From Trachelipus rathkii (lineage: Eukaryota; Arthropoda; Malacostraca; Isopoda; Trachelipodidae): 15,797 nucleotides of DNA. Position numbers and translations under genes: made by a program. Shown one piece after another: positions 1-9,222 of the stretch. How positions within the stretch are numbered: the first letter of the stretch is position 1; each line of letters opens with the position of its first letter. Under the pieces are notes generated by a model that was given only the letters and a program-made list of their open reading frames with translations, was not told the origin of the DNA and searched no databases. The stretch spans positions 25,001-40,797 of the forward strand of contig JABUQX010078740.1 in NCBI GenBank assembly GCA_015478945.1, written 5' to 3'.

Positions 1-67
1 TTGTCTGGAGGATGAGTGTGTAAATGAAATATGAATAAAGAAATATTGAAATATAACTAAAAGAATC

Positions 68-163
68 TGAATATATATATTATATATATATATATATATA
101 AATATATATATTAATATATATTATATATATAATATATATATCATATAATATATATATATATTT

Positions 164-195
<32 letters not shown>

Positions 196-236
196 ATATT
201 TTATATAATATATCATATATATATATATAATATATG

Positions 237-330
<94 letters not shown>
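68..330. repeat. Imperfect AT-dinucleotide low-complexity tract
   Basis: This is an AT-only stretch with many phase breaks (TTATAT, AATATA), unlike the near-perfect AT arrays further right, so it is probably older. The 67 bases before it are AT-rich and hold nothing I recognise. The hAT transposase remnant begins about 70 bases after it. Confidence 0.9.
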
Positions 331-334
<4 letters not shown>

Positions 335-401
335 TTAAAAGAAATTGTTAACTTAGTTGACATAATAAAATTAAGAGAAAGTCATAGGAAATTACAAAAT
401 C

Positions 402-2125
402 TTTGAGCTATTGAAACCCATCGAATTGGCTACAAAAGAATTATCGGAAAAAAATACATAACCGCGAGCATGATAATTCCCATGTGCAACTGTTTAAGGA
501 AAAATAATGGATAAAATAAACCCCAAGTCTCGTGTGATTTAAATGCTAAAGCAAACTCCATGCACCCTGGTAAATGAAAGATTAGGAGTTCTAGAAAAAT
601 ATCCAAGATTTTAAAAAATGCATTTTCAATCTTCCTTGATTGCTTCCAAAATTATCCAAAAAATAAGTAAAAAAGTCCTTGACAATTTGGGAAATCGCAA
701 ATAGATGAGACTGATTTAAAAGAGGTGACACCAAATGTTGACTTTTGGGATGTTCATGAAGGAGAATCTGCTAAAAATACCCAAAATGCTTCATTACTTA
801 TGCAAGACAGTATGCCAAATGAAATAAAATAATATTTAAATCAGCCTTTCCTACCAAATTTGATTCAGTAAAGTTTTGGATCGACAGTAAAATTGCATTC
901 CCTCCTATGTTTATAGTAGCGATGAAATATTTTACTGTAAATGTAACTTTTGTGCCTTCGGAACGTACGGTATCTTTGTCAATATAATTTGTTTGTCTTC
1001 GGAACGTCTGTCAATGCAACTTTGCCTTCGGAACGTCTGTCAATGCAAATCCTGTGCTCTTCGAACGTCTAATGCTTCTGTGCCTTCGGAACGTCTGTCA
1101 ATGCAACTTCTGTGCCTTCGGAACGTCTGTCAATGCAACTTCTGTGCCTTCGGAACGTCTGTCAATGCAACTTCTGTGCCTTCGGAACGTCTGTCAATGC
1201 AACTTCTGTGGCTTCGGAACGTCTGTCAATGCAACTTCTGTGCCTTCGGAACGTCTGTCAATGCAACTTCTGTGTCTTCGGAACGTCTGTCAATGCAACT
1301 TCTGTGCCTTCGGAACGTCTGTCAGTGCAACTTCTGTGCCTTCGGAACGTCTGTCAGTGCAACTTCTGTGCCTTCAGAACGTCTGTCATTGCAACTTCTG
1401 TGCCTTCGGAACGTCTGTCAATGAAACTTCTGTGCCTTCGGAACGTCTGTCAATGCAACTTCTGTGCCTTCGGAACGTCTGTCAGTGCAACTTCTGTGCC
1501 TTCGAAACGACTGTCAGTGCAACTTCTGTGCCTTCAGAATCTCGTCACGTAACTTCGTGCCTTTCGGAACGTCTGTCAATGCAACTTCTGTGCCTTCGGA
1601 AAGTCTGTCAATGCAACTTCTGTGCCTTCGGAACGTCTGTCAATGCAACTTCTGTGCCTTCGGAACGTCTGTCAATGCAACTTCTGTGCCTTCGGAACGT
1701 CTGTCATTACAACTTCTGTGCCTTCGGAACGTTTGTCAATGCATCTTCTGCGCTTTCGGAACGTCTGTCAATGCAACTTCTGTGCCTTCGGAACGTCTGT
1801 CAATGCAACTTCTGTGCCTTCGGAACGTCTGTCAATGCAACTTCTGTGCCTTCGGAACGTCTGTCAATGCAACTGTGCCTTCGGAACGTCTGTCAATACA
1901 ACTTCTGTGCCTTCGGAACGTCTGTCAATGCAACTTCTGTGCCTTCGGAACGTCTGTCAATGCAACTTCTGTGCCTTCGGAACGTCTGTCAATGCAACTT
2001 CTGTGCCTTCGGAACGTCTGTCAATGCAACTTCTGTGCCTTCGGAACGTACGGTCTCTTTGTTAAATAATGTTTGTTCAGACGAAGGAAATAGGCTAACA
2101 TCTCATCATCTTAAACACATTCACA
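402..2125 (+). pseudogene. Decayed hAT transposase, C-terminal half, split by a minisatellite
   Basis: Short, frame-shifted pieces follow the order of a hAT (Ac/ZBED-like) transposase. At 402-460 the reading FELLKPIELATKELSEK fits the helix before the catalytic core end. It is followed by an alternative-frame piece ending IIPMCN, then by NVDFWDVHE near 740 and YLNQPFLP near 840. At 868-984 one open frame reads FWIDSKIAFPPMF and then the dimerisation signature, here TFVPSERTVSL. After the 32-bp array the same frame phase resumes as NATSVPSERTVSL and then NVCSDEGNRLTSHHLKHI, matching the family's 'xSERRNRLxPxxVxxL' continuation. In living members this C-terminal block drives dimer formation for cut-and-paste transposition. 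Multiple stops and shifts make it non-functional. No terminal inverted repeat was found, so the element ends are unknown. The family call is strong for 868-2125 and weaker upstream. Confidence 0.8.
944..2049. repeat. 32-bp minisatellite, about 34 copies, derived from hAT coding sequence
   Basis: The unit contains TGTGCCTTCGGAACGT followed by CTGTCAATGCAACTTC (32 bases in total). Most copies are near-identical; variants include CAGTGC for CAATGC, TCAGAA for TCGGAA, and an irregular patch at 1535-1565. Because 32 is not a multiple of 3, three units make 96 bases and all three plus-strand frames stay open. This gives artefactual Cys-rich ORFs of up to about 400 residues. In one frame the unit reads NATSVPSERLS, the hAT dimerisation signature. 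The two edges differ from the interior: both read GAACGTACGGT followed by a TCTTTGT block instead of GAACGTCTGTCAATG. Confidence 0.95.
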
Positions 2126-2129
2126 CTCA

Positions 2130-2426
2130 ACCCGAAATATCTGACGCAGAACAAACCTTGGACCGTCAAACCAGAGGGATGCTGTCCCGTCTCCGTCCTG
2201 GGCACCATCCCTCCCCCTTCAGGATTATAAATTTACATTCCACAACGATCCCTCCCCCCCCTGTCTAAGATGCCTCTCCCTGATAAATTACGATATTAGA
2301 CACCTCTTACTAGACTGCTCGGACCTAACGAACATCAGACGTAACTTCGATACTCTTGTTCTGACGGATATCTGGACTAGGCCGGCCGTGGTGTCACAGC
2401 ATCTCCGGATAGCACGCTTCTCGTAA
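2130..2426 (+). pseudogene. Jockey-like LINE ORF2 C-terminus with zinc-knuckle-like motif
   Basis: The first part is in the frame that leaves the hAT tail and reads DRQTRGMLSRLRPGHHPSP, like the 'LxRLRxGHxxLT' segment after the RNase H domain of Jockey-type LINEs. After a run of C residues (about 2251-2261) the frame changes. It then reads CLRC...HLLLDCSDLTNIRRNF...[21 protein letters not shown] and stops at 2424-2426. The CxxC...HxxxxC spacing and the following 'C(S/P)DLxxIRRxF' text are typical of the last domain of these elements. The frameshift in the C-run could be decay or a base-calling error. The 3' end lies about 30 bases before the (AT)n array. The 5' part is missing, as expected of a 5'-truncated LINE copy. 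Confidence 0.7.
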
Positions 2427-2456
2427 GGAGGGAAGGGAGCGTGGGGCTAACAAGCA

Positions 2457-2858
<402 letters not shown>

Positions 2859-3231
2859 CAGTGGCGTGCATTCATGCAGGGCATGCAAGTCATGCTGAGC
2901 ATGACCAAAGAAATACAGAATTTTGCTAAATTCTTATTATATAAAAAAAATGCTTACAAACTAATAATAAAGAGCAGGAAACAAAATTACGCCAAGTTAT
3001 GGTGTTAAAATCTTAAATTCATTTTAAAATTCTTCAATATTCAACACTTATATTAAATTAATGCTAGCATGACAGTTTCTCATTGAGTAGCATTTAAAAA
3101 TATCTCTCGCAGCGACCGCGTTTACGGGTGAATTTCCTATTATTAATACAAGGCCGAACAAAAGCTGTACTCCAATAGCATGACACCCAGATTTTCCACT
3201 CGTATACTCAACGTATTTCAGCATCGTCCTC

Positions 3232-3588
<357 letters not shown>

Positions 3589-3635
3589 TAATTATAACAA
3601 AGTTGATGTTAATATTTTAAGCTGAAAAAACCTAA

Positions 3636-4558
3636 ACATACGTACAAAGTTATCATTCTCGCTTAGTTCATATTGCCAAAGAAAATATATCTTTATTGAT
3701 TGAGTTATTTGATGAAATAATTGATAATGTAGAGAAATGGGATAGGAATAACTATCAATTCCGCAATTGGATTCAAGCACAAATTAGGTGATTTTAAATT
3801 TATTTTTCTACTTAAAGCATTTAGTGAAATATTTTCCTTTACTGATGTTTTATTTAATGTCCTTCAGTCAAAAAGTTTGGATATTACTTATTGTGCTAAT
3901 GAAGTTAGGAAAACTACTAAATTGATTGAGGAAAAACAAGATATTTTCTCTAAAATATAGGAAATTTTCGATCAGAAAAACATCATGATTACTATAGAAA
4001 TCTATATAATAACATCATTCAAACAGTTGTGAATCAACTAAGAAGAGTCAGATTTAAATCTCTGGAAGTTCTTGTTTTTATAGAACTATTTTAACAGTCA
4101 TAATTTTAAACAATACTCAAAAGATTTTCCTGCGAAACCTTTCGAGTCTCTAAGCATAATTTACGGAAGCCATTTTGACAAAATTCGACTGCGATAGTTG
4201 TGTATTCTTCGGATGATTTTAGAAATAAAAGTATTGTAGTATTGTACAACTAATAAAACACTTCCAAGACAATGAACTTTATGAAGTTATGCCTGAATTT
4301 TTTAAACTTTGCCAGCTCATTGCTACGATACCATCTACAACAGCAACAGAAGAAAGAAGCTTTTCTGCATTGAAAAGAATTAAAGTATATCAGAGGAATA
4401 CAACAAGCGAAACTCGATTGTCAAGTATTTCAATGATGTCAATAGAAAGGAAACTTCTCTTGAAGTTAAGAAATTCAGAAGATTTTTCTGAAAGAATTAT
4501 AAATGAATTCATAAAAAGGAAAGGAGGATGGATTTTATATTCAAATAAGGTAATATAA
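3636..4558 (+). pseudogene. hAT transposase (ZMYM1-like / DUF4371 type), C-terminal half, frameshifted
   Basis: Six pieces in alternating frames run in the right order for this family. 3636-3788 includes HIAKENISLLIELFDEII and EKWDRNNYQF. 3790-3957 includes FKFIFLLKAFSEIFSFTDVL and the LQSKSLDITYC motif. 3966-4091 includes YYRNLYNNIIQTVV. 4093-4194 includes SLSIIYGSHFDKIRLR. From 4194 comes VVYSSDDFRNKSIVVLYN. 4250-4558 reads the hAT dimerisation block with LIATIPSTTATEERSFSALK, then RLSSISMMSIE. The family uses this region to dimerise and bind DNA during transposition. Each frame change costs one or two bases, and each exit frame has a stop, so no active enzyme can be made. The N-terminal zinc finger and the first catalytic residues are absent. 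It lies in the same orientation inside the element with CAGTGGCG ends. The family call is strong. Confidence 0.85.
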
Positions 4559-4567
4559 TTATAATTC

Positions 4568-4625
4568 ATATATATATATAGATATATATATATATATAGA
4601 GAAAGACAAAAAAAGTTAAATATAA

Positions 4626-4702
<77 letters not shown>
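4568..4702. repeat. AT-rich spacer and (AT)n array
   Basis: A short imperfect AT run (4568-4598) and an AG/A-rich spacer (4599-4628) are followed by a clean (AT)n array to 4702. This array forms the left border of the GGCGCATA repeat element. Confidence 0.97.
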
Positions 4703-4707
<5 letters not shown>

Positions 4708-4921
4708 CTATGCGTGCCTATGCCTATGGCGCACTATCAATTGTAGGCGTAAAGGCGCATAGGCGCAACAATTTTTAAAAAGGCGGATTCGAAGCAAAGG
4801 CGCACAGCCAATTCACTGCGCGCCTATAGCCGCGTCTATGAACAGGAACAAATCATTTTTTTACCCTTAAAGTTAGAACTTAGAAGCTTGGCAAACTTGT
4901 ATCATTTAAAACCAGTGTAAA

Positions 4922-4991
4922 AATATATATATATATATATATATATGATATATATATATATATATGTTATATATGTTATTATATATATATA

Positions 4992-5079
<88 letters not shown>
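4922..5079. repeat. (AT)n microsatellite
   Basis: This is an AT array with interruptions TGATATAT, GTTATATATGTTATT and TATTATAT in its left third and a clean right part. Confidence 0.98.
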
Positions 5080-5081
<2 letters not shown>

Positions 5082-5119
5082 GATTTTAGTATTTCTTAAA
5101 TAAAAATAAATATTCAAAT

Positions 5120-5215
5120 ATGTCTCTGAATATTTTCAACTTCTGCAGCGCTCGAGCTGAACCTCCTGGGGAAAACATGGATCACAAGGACATGGAGGAG
5201 GAAAAGGACGTGTAG
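5120..5215 (+). other. 31-codon open frame with acidic C-terminus, unassigned
   Basis: ATG at 5120 to TAG at 5213-5215. After an internal TTCTGCAG, which would also serve as a splice acceptor, it reads ARAEPPGENMDHKDMEEEKDV. The Asp/Glu/Lys-rich ending is the kind seen at the C-termini of some transposases, so it may be the last piece of the nested element's enzyme. It is too short to name and could be chance. Confidence 0.2.
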
Positions 5216-5489
5216 ATATTAGTTTACGGTGTTTTAATTACAAAATTAATAAGTGTGTTTTTCTTCCTTACAAAAGCATGCTTTTATTATCGCACTAAAG
5301 TTTACTTTCCAAATAAATTTAGCGAACATCCACCAGCCGGCGAAAAGTTAGGCGCAAAGGCGCATAGGCGCATAGGCGCTAGGCGCATTGATGTAACCAA
5401 ATAGGTGCATAGGCGCTAAGCGCACTAGGTCCGCGGCATAGGCGCATACGCACAGGCGCAATCAAAAAAATTACATGTTCTTTCTAATT

Positions 5490-5594
<105 letters not shown>

Positions 5595-5636
5595 ATTATT
5601 ATTGCATGACCGGCATAATGGGTCACTGCATCGCCA

Positions 5637-5639
<3 letters not shown>

Positions 5640-5708
<69 letters not shown>

Positions 5709-5712
5709 AAAA

Positions 5713-5758
<46 letters not shown>
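5640..5758. repeat. (AT)n microsatellite outside the hAT right end
   Basis: This AT array, with a short break at 5705-5718, starts directly at the last base of the hAT terminus. Its first eight bases equal the eight bases before the left terminus. Confidence 0.98.
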
Positions 5759-5760
<2 letters not shown>

Positions 5761-5870
5761 AGTTAATGTACAGGACCCACCACGGCCCACAAAGAAGCGG
5801 CCACACTGGGTTGAATAATCAACTCCATTGGTGGGGGTTGATGACGTCACGGAATTGTCATCCTGTTCTG

Positions 5871-6642
5871 ATACAAAATCTTTTTATAAATTTCTGCAAT
5901 CTTTTAAGTCTTTACCCTAATTTCCACATTGTCGAACATCACCTCTCCTCCTCAAAACCTTATCTCTTATTCTTAACCGAAACTACTGAAGGTGTTTGAG
6001 AATTCTGACAGCAAATCCTACTCGGTTGACCCTTACGGTCCCTATCCTCAGCTTTCAGCCAAAGGCTTCTGTTGTTATGGGAAAGTGCCACTATTGGGGA
6101 TTTTGAGACCCCATTTTAGCCCCACCTAAAAAATGGACATAAAATTCTTAATTTTCAGACAATTTTGATGGGGAAAATAGCAAACCGCCGCTCTCTTTAA
6201 CCTCTAAAACATCATTTTCGGGTGATTTTCTGTATCTGTAGTCTTTGTTTCGGCATTTTCAATTTTCAGAACCTAATTTTTTGACATTTTTTCGTATCAA
6301 CTTTTACAATTTTTTTTCGAAATGACTTCAAACTTGAAATATGCATAGATGGGTCCATTGTGCACAAAAAACAGGAAATAGTTTTTTGATTTTTGAAAAA
6401 TTGTTCTCAGCAATTAAAAAAAAAAGTAGGTTTTGAAATTCGTCATTGCTGAGCACAATTTTCCAAAAATCAAAAAACTACTTCCTGCATTTTGTGCGTA
6501 ATGGACAAATCTATGCATATTTCAAGATTGAAGTCATTTCGAAAAAAATTGTAGAAGTTGATACGAAAAAACTGTCAAAAAATTAGGTTCTGAAAAAATT
6601 GAAAATGAAACGTGACTACAGACAAAAAAACACCCAAAAAAG

Positions 6643-6678
<36 letters not shown>

Positions 6679-7690
6679 GTGGTTTGCTTTTTTTCCCATC
6701 AAAATTGTCTGAAAATTAACAATTTTATTTTCATTTTTAGGTGGCGCTAAAATTGTGTCCCAAAATCCCCAATATTGGCACTTCCCCTTATGCCTCTGCC
6801 TTAAGTTATCCGAATTTTCTACCTTATGGATCAAGCTATTCTGTTAATCTACTACTTAATTCATCTGTTCTATGTACTTGTCTCCTAACTCTACCGACAA
6901 TAACAAATTCTTCGACTTCTTAAACTACAAATCAGAACACATTCTCTCTCCTTCAACTTTGCCTGAAATCACGACTCTTGGGGATTTCAACCTTCACCAC
7001 CAATGGCTTTTCCTATAATTCTCGAGACAACTTTTGAACATGCCTACCACTTTTCTATCCCGACCTCAAGCAGTTGGTGCAACTCCCTGATAGTCCTCGA
7101 GATTAACCCAACATTCTAGACCTTTTCGTAGCCTCTAATCCTCATCCACTTACTCTTTCCTTCCTCAAGGGTTCCTCCAATCACCTTCTTATCTAGTAAC
7201 CTATTTTTATCTTCAAGTCTTCTCTGGCATAGAGGCGTACCTTCCATATTCTTCCCTTTCAACTAAACCTAACAAGTCTTGGTTTAACTCTGCTCCTTCT
7301 CGTGCTATTCGTCAGAGGGACGACGTCGCCTTCAGGAATTACCTTCTTCAGCCTCTACAAACACACGCAACTTATATTTCACAACGGAATCGTCCAAAAT
7401 ATATTCTCCTCGACACTAAAAATTTTCTTTCTTTCGTAGAAAATGCAATAATCTTTTTGGTTCTCCTTCCTCACGTCCTTTCAAACACTTTCCAAAAAAA
7501 TCTAACTTTTATTTTCCTTCTTCCGCTTTCCCTCCTCCAGTATCCTCAGACACACCTTCCGCTAAAGCTGAACTCTTCTTTTAAACCTTTGCTTCTAATT
7601 CCACCTTAGAGGATTCCGGAGCTTTTCCTCCTCCTCCAACTCATGACTAATGAAGTAATTTCTTCTAAAGGTGTTATTTTTGCTTTATTT
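5871..7690 (+). pseudogene. Non-LTR retrotransposon (LINE) endonuclease region, interrupted
   Basis: Frame-shifted pieces follow the N-terminal half of a LINE ORF2 in order. 5871-5998 includes [13 protein letters not shown] and [18 protein letters not shown], the TET motif of apurinic-like endonucleases. Near 6010-6078 it reads DSKSYSVDPYGPYPQLS and then FCCY. After the inverted-repeat insertion it resumes with LSEFSTLWIKLF, MYLSPNSTDNNKFFDFL and ITTLGDFNLHHQ (the GDFN endonuclease motif). NILDLFVASNPHPLT and GSSNHLLI follow (GSSDH motif with D changed to N). The linker KSWFNSAPSRAIRQRDD and the pre-RT text AKAELFF and ASNSTLEDSG come next. The enzyme nicks target DNA to prime reverse transcription. 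No RT domain is present: the copy stops where the third hAT remnant begins. It resembles elements I remember from decapod crustaceans. Several stops show it is dead. Confidence 0.8.
6079..6787. mobile_element. 709-bp long-inverted-repeat (fold-back/MITE-like) element
   Basis: Left arm 6079-6415 and right arm 6445-6787 are reverse complements along almost their full length, with a loop of about 30 bases. Matching landmarks include the ends (GGGAAAGTGCCACTATTGGG against GGGGAAGTGCCAATATTGGG) and CAGACAATTTTGATGGG. Others are ACCTAATTTTTTGACA, CGAAATGACTTCAA, ATATGCATAGAT and CTCAGCAAT. TTAT occurs immediately before (6075-6078) and after (6788-6791), as a 4-bp target duplication would. Removing the element and one TTAT rejoins the LINE text on both sides. 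It has no coding capacity. The right arm contains a 33-base A tract (about 6644-6676) replacing sequence present in the left arm. The superfamily is unknown to me. Confidence 0.88.
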
Positions 7691-7691
7691 G

Positions 7692-9056
7692 AACATTGTA
7701 ATTAACATAGTGACGGAAAACGCATCAAATATGATCAGTACTTCTGAAATATTAAATGAGGACAATAAACAAGAACATGAAGAACTGGTCAATGTGATAC
7801 GGATTTTATTGAATGTCAAAACGAATAAGTACCAATTGATTTTCAGAACCAACATGTTAAGAGTATTAAAAGATTGTTCCAATGACATTAACATTGATCG
7901 AGTGCACGAATGAAGTGACGAGTTCACACTTCACAATACTTTTTCAGCAGATCTTATAAACAAGGCGAGACAAATAGCAAAAGTAGTACGTGCATAAAAA
8001 TTTAGGGAAGTTTTAATGTGTCAAGCTGGGAAAGTGAGGTACACCTGCAATTTCACCTACTCCAACAGTCAATGAGAGCAAATCGAAACCCTCGTAGTTA
8101 TTAAAGCATCCTTCCCTTGCAACAAAGAAAATTCAAGCAGAGGATTTGACTACTCAAAAATGTTATAGAAAGTGGAAGTATTTAATTAATGTATTAGAAG
8201 ACAAAGGAGAGATTTTAGCAAATGACAAAAATTCCGTGAAAGAATTGAGGCAAGGAAAGAATGCTAACTAAAATCAAAATATTTTACGCCCATCTATGTT
8301 GATCCGTGGTTCAGTTCTTCTTCACACTGAAGATCCGATATTAAAAGCTAGGTATGCTCTTTGTGAGCTAAGACTTAAAATGAATGACACTATTGAACAG
8401 GAATCCCAAGTCGGAGTCAGATAGTTCATCAGTTTCAGGAATTCTTTCTTGTGGATCTTGTCAGAAGAAGAAGCCAATGGGACCAACTGAAGCACATAGA
8501 AAAGCGATTGAAAAATGACAGTCATTCAATAAAACCTCTTCAACCCAAAAATCCTTATTTAAATAAGGCATTAGATGTCATAACGAAAATCGACCGGAAA
8601 TCAATGTTAACAGTTACGGACAATCCTTTATTACCCTAAAATTATTATCCTTTGCCTCACACTCAAGTGAGTGAGTGTGTCGAGTGCTTATCTTCAGATT
8701 TAAAAATAATAAAATCGGACCTAGCCCATCGTTAAAGGGGGTTTATTTTTAAGAAAGTTTTGAATAAAATATTACAAATGTTCATATAATTCAAAGAGGA
8801 ACTTTTAAAAGTTAGGAAGAAAGTAAATTAAAATTTATTTTATCTAAAAAAAATTTTTTTTTTAAATATTTTCCAAATTTTAAATTGAGTCAAAATAAAG
8901 GCGTCACAAACCAATTTTATTTATAAAACCATAAATTTTTTATAATTTAAGGAATTAATTATATGTGTAAATGGAAATGAAATTATAATTAAGAACTGGA
9001 GTCGGAGTCGGAGCCGGAGCCGGTAAAAGATTTACCGGCTCCGCTCCGCAGCCCTG
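7692..9056 (+). pseudogene. Third hAT transposase remnant with 3' terminus
   Basis: 7692-7994 has one internal stop and reads VTENASNMISTSEILNEDNK, matching the hAT 'TDNASNM' catalytic block. LHNTFSADLINKARQIAKVV follows, like the 'HTLQLAV...LINKARxxVKKLR' segment. Weak pieces follow (for example FTPIYVDPWF near 8280). 8658-8732 reads HTQVSECVECLSSDLKIIKS, then DLAHR: a damaged dimerisation block (family 'ATQVSVERLFSxLKxIxSDLRSR'). The 3' end at 9056, read outward-in on the minus strand, begins CAGGGCTGCGGAG, a hAT-type terminus. The 5' end was not found. The left border meets LINE sequence at about 7690, so the 5' half is deleted or the element was truncated on arrival. Many stops rule out function. 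Confidence 0.72.
8995..9056. repeat. hAT terminal repeat with GGAGTC/GGAGCC hexamers and hairpin
   Basis: Hexamers GGAGTC, GGAGTC, GGAGCC, GGAGCC run into a perfect 12-bp stem: 9016-9027 pairs with 9031-9042 around a 3-base loop. Pairing continues outward with a one-base bulge. The array ends in CTGCGGAG-type sequence closing with CCCTG at 9056. Confidence 0.8.
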
Positions 9057-9222
9057 CAGAACAAATAAATTCTTTTGACCTCTTCTATCGTTTTCCATTA
9101 TCACTTTACTAATCACTAATTGTTCTTTAATTTCATAAGAACGATTGCAGCGCCATTTTCGCTCTTCACTAATTATGTTGTTACTCGTTATATATTTCCA
9201 TGCTTGTTAAATATGTGGCCTT

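Larger units (their letters stand above)
4703..5462. mobile_element. Nested element with ends built of GGCGCATA/TATGCGCC motifs
   Basis: The left end (4703-4832) begins CAGAGCTATGCGTGCC and carries the motif in both orientations: TGCCTATGCC, then AAAGGCGCATAGGCGC. The right end (5336-5462) carries at least six GGCGCATA-like copies. Its reverse complement (CGCCTGTGCGTATGCGCC, then TATGCC) can be aligned with the left end, so the ends behave as inverted, internally repetitive termini. The AT array at 4922-5079 and a short reading frame lie inside. The CAG start suggests a hAT-type non-autonomous element, but no matching CTG right end is present, so the class is uncertain. A fold-back element is the alternative. 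Confidence 0.5.

Noticed and set aside
993..2268. Long overlapping plus-strand ORFs of up to about 400 residues, Cys-rich repeats
   Set aside because: They are open only because the 32-bp unit lacks stops in all frames. The three frames are equally open and the content is the repeat itself. Only the edges carry hAT-like text.
6616..6923. Short ORFs on both strands at the right arm of the palindrome
   Set aside because: The minus one is a Phe run from poly(A). The plus one crosses the insertion edge and is a shifted reading of the LINE.
7685..8525. Minus-strand ORFs at 7685-7927 and 8322-8525
   Set aside because: The first is antisense to the hAT motif TENASNM. The second has no recognisable content.
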